Positions 13,189-13,373 of a stretch of DNA of 13,373 nucleotides are shown here, piece by piece. Under the pieces are notes generated by a model, which was given only the letters and a program-made list of their open reading frames with translations, was not told the DNA's origin and did no database searches. The position numbers and the translations under genes are program-made. Source of the DNA: Pseudomonadota bacterium (GTDB lineage Bacteria > Desulfobacterota > Desulfarculia > Desulfarculales > JAHJDS01); contig JAHJDS010000512.1 of NCBI GenBank assembly GCA_018812395.1, forward strand, positions 1-13,373, given 5' to 3'. Numbering within the stretch: position 1 is the first letter of the stretch; the number at the start of each line of letters is the position of its first letter.

Positions 13189-13373
13189 TTAAAGCTCCCA
13201 GATGGAATGGTAACACCTTCGCCCCAAATGTGGAACCGCCGGATTATGTGAAGGAGGTTGTAGGCCAACACGCCCATCTTCAAACGGGCTTCTTTGGCCT
13301 CAATCCGATGGCAACCAAATACCGTTCCCACCGTGCGGTCCGCCCCTGCGTTACAATTCGTCTATCTGATGTG
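13185..13373 (-). pseudogene. IS1380-type transposase remnant (C-terminal part)
   Basis: Read on the minus strand, the frame from 13361 to the TGA at 13187-13185 encodes CHRIEAKEARLKMGVLAYN, then LLHIIRRFHIWGE. This matches the late part of IS1380-family DDE transposases (CHRF-x-ANQARL-x-LGVLAYNLL-x-x-x-RQF-x-LWGE). A TAG stop (13364-13362) interrupts the frame upstream. The usual last 50-60 residues after WGE are missing: the match stops near 13210 and the frame ends at the start of the HEPN-like gene, overlapping it as ATGA. It is GC-richer than the HEPN gene. The sequence runs off the window, so the rest may be outside. Confidence 0.7.

Overview
The window comes from a GC-rich bacterial chromosome (GC high by eye everywhere except a few AT-rich intergenic patches and about 0.9 kb near the right end). 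The gene types fit a Deltaproteobacteria/Desulfobacterota-like anaerobe: an IscU/NifU scaffold paired with a cysteine-desulfurase-like protein, a PilZ protein, a subgroup Ib aspartate aminotransferase, and a two-gene ABC exporter with a large extracytoplasmic insert. That placement is inference; there is no rRNA, tRNA or marker gene here to prove it.

Layout, left to right. 1-192: a composite hairpin repeat. 197-988 (-): SDR oxidoreductase with an atypical catalytic motif. 1091-4958 (-): two overlapping genes for a heterodimeric type-I ABC exporter, separated from the SDR gene by an AT-rich promoter-like gap. 5148-5285 (+): a previously easy-to-miss 45-residue protein with a strong Shine-Dalgarno, ending at a rho-independent terminator that lies inside the end of the convergent gene. 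5443-6102 (-): YhhQ-type queuosine-precursor transporter. 6103-6701: about 600 bp without a convincing gene, filled mostly with copies of the dispersed hairpin repeat. 6702-7445 (-): TVP38/TMEM64 (VTT-domain) membrane protein. 7552-7649: another repeat copy. 7707-8507 (+): exported TPR-like protein whose ribosome binding site can be folded into a hairpin. 8594-8634: bidirectional terminator. 8655-10246 (-): aspartate aminotransferase translationally coupled to an upstream PilZ gene. 10455-12162 (+): IscU-type scaffold with an added zinc ribbon, then an IscS-like protein. 12269-13188 (-): an AT-rich island with a HEPN-like putative RNase gene and a 30-codon reading frame. 13185-13373 (-): a broken IS1380-type transposase end.

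The most striking item is the IscU/IscS pair. The IscS-like protein keeps the sulfur-carrying cysteine and much of the fold, but the Schiff-base lysine position reads Gln, the neighbouring His reads Asn, the PLP-contacting Gln reads Ala, and the substrate-carboxylate Arg reads Val. It should not work as an ordinary PLP cysteine desulfurase. Its partner scaffold keeps all three cluster cysteines and carries an extra His-rich linker and four- or five-cysteine zinc ribbon. Together they look like a desulfurase-less Fe-S assembly module, possibly fed by free sulfide or another sulfur donor; a naturally lysine-less IscS is known from the sulfate-reducing archaeon Archaeoglobus fulgidus.

The second notable item is the dispersed repeat family: four identical 28-bp copies plus two variants lie in four intergenic places on both strands, and in one variant both sides of the hairpin stem changed together so that pairing is kept. 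This resembles REP/BIME elements. The third is the AT-rich HEPN island joined to a truncated transposase, which looks like recently acquired DNA.
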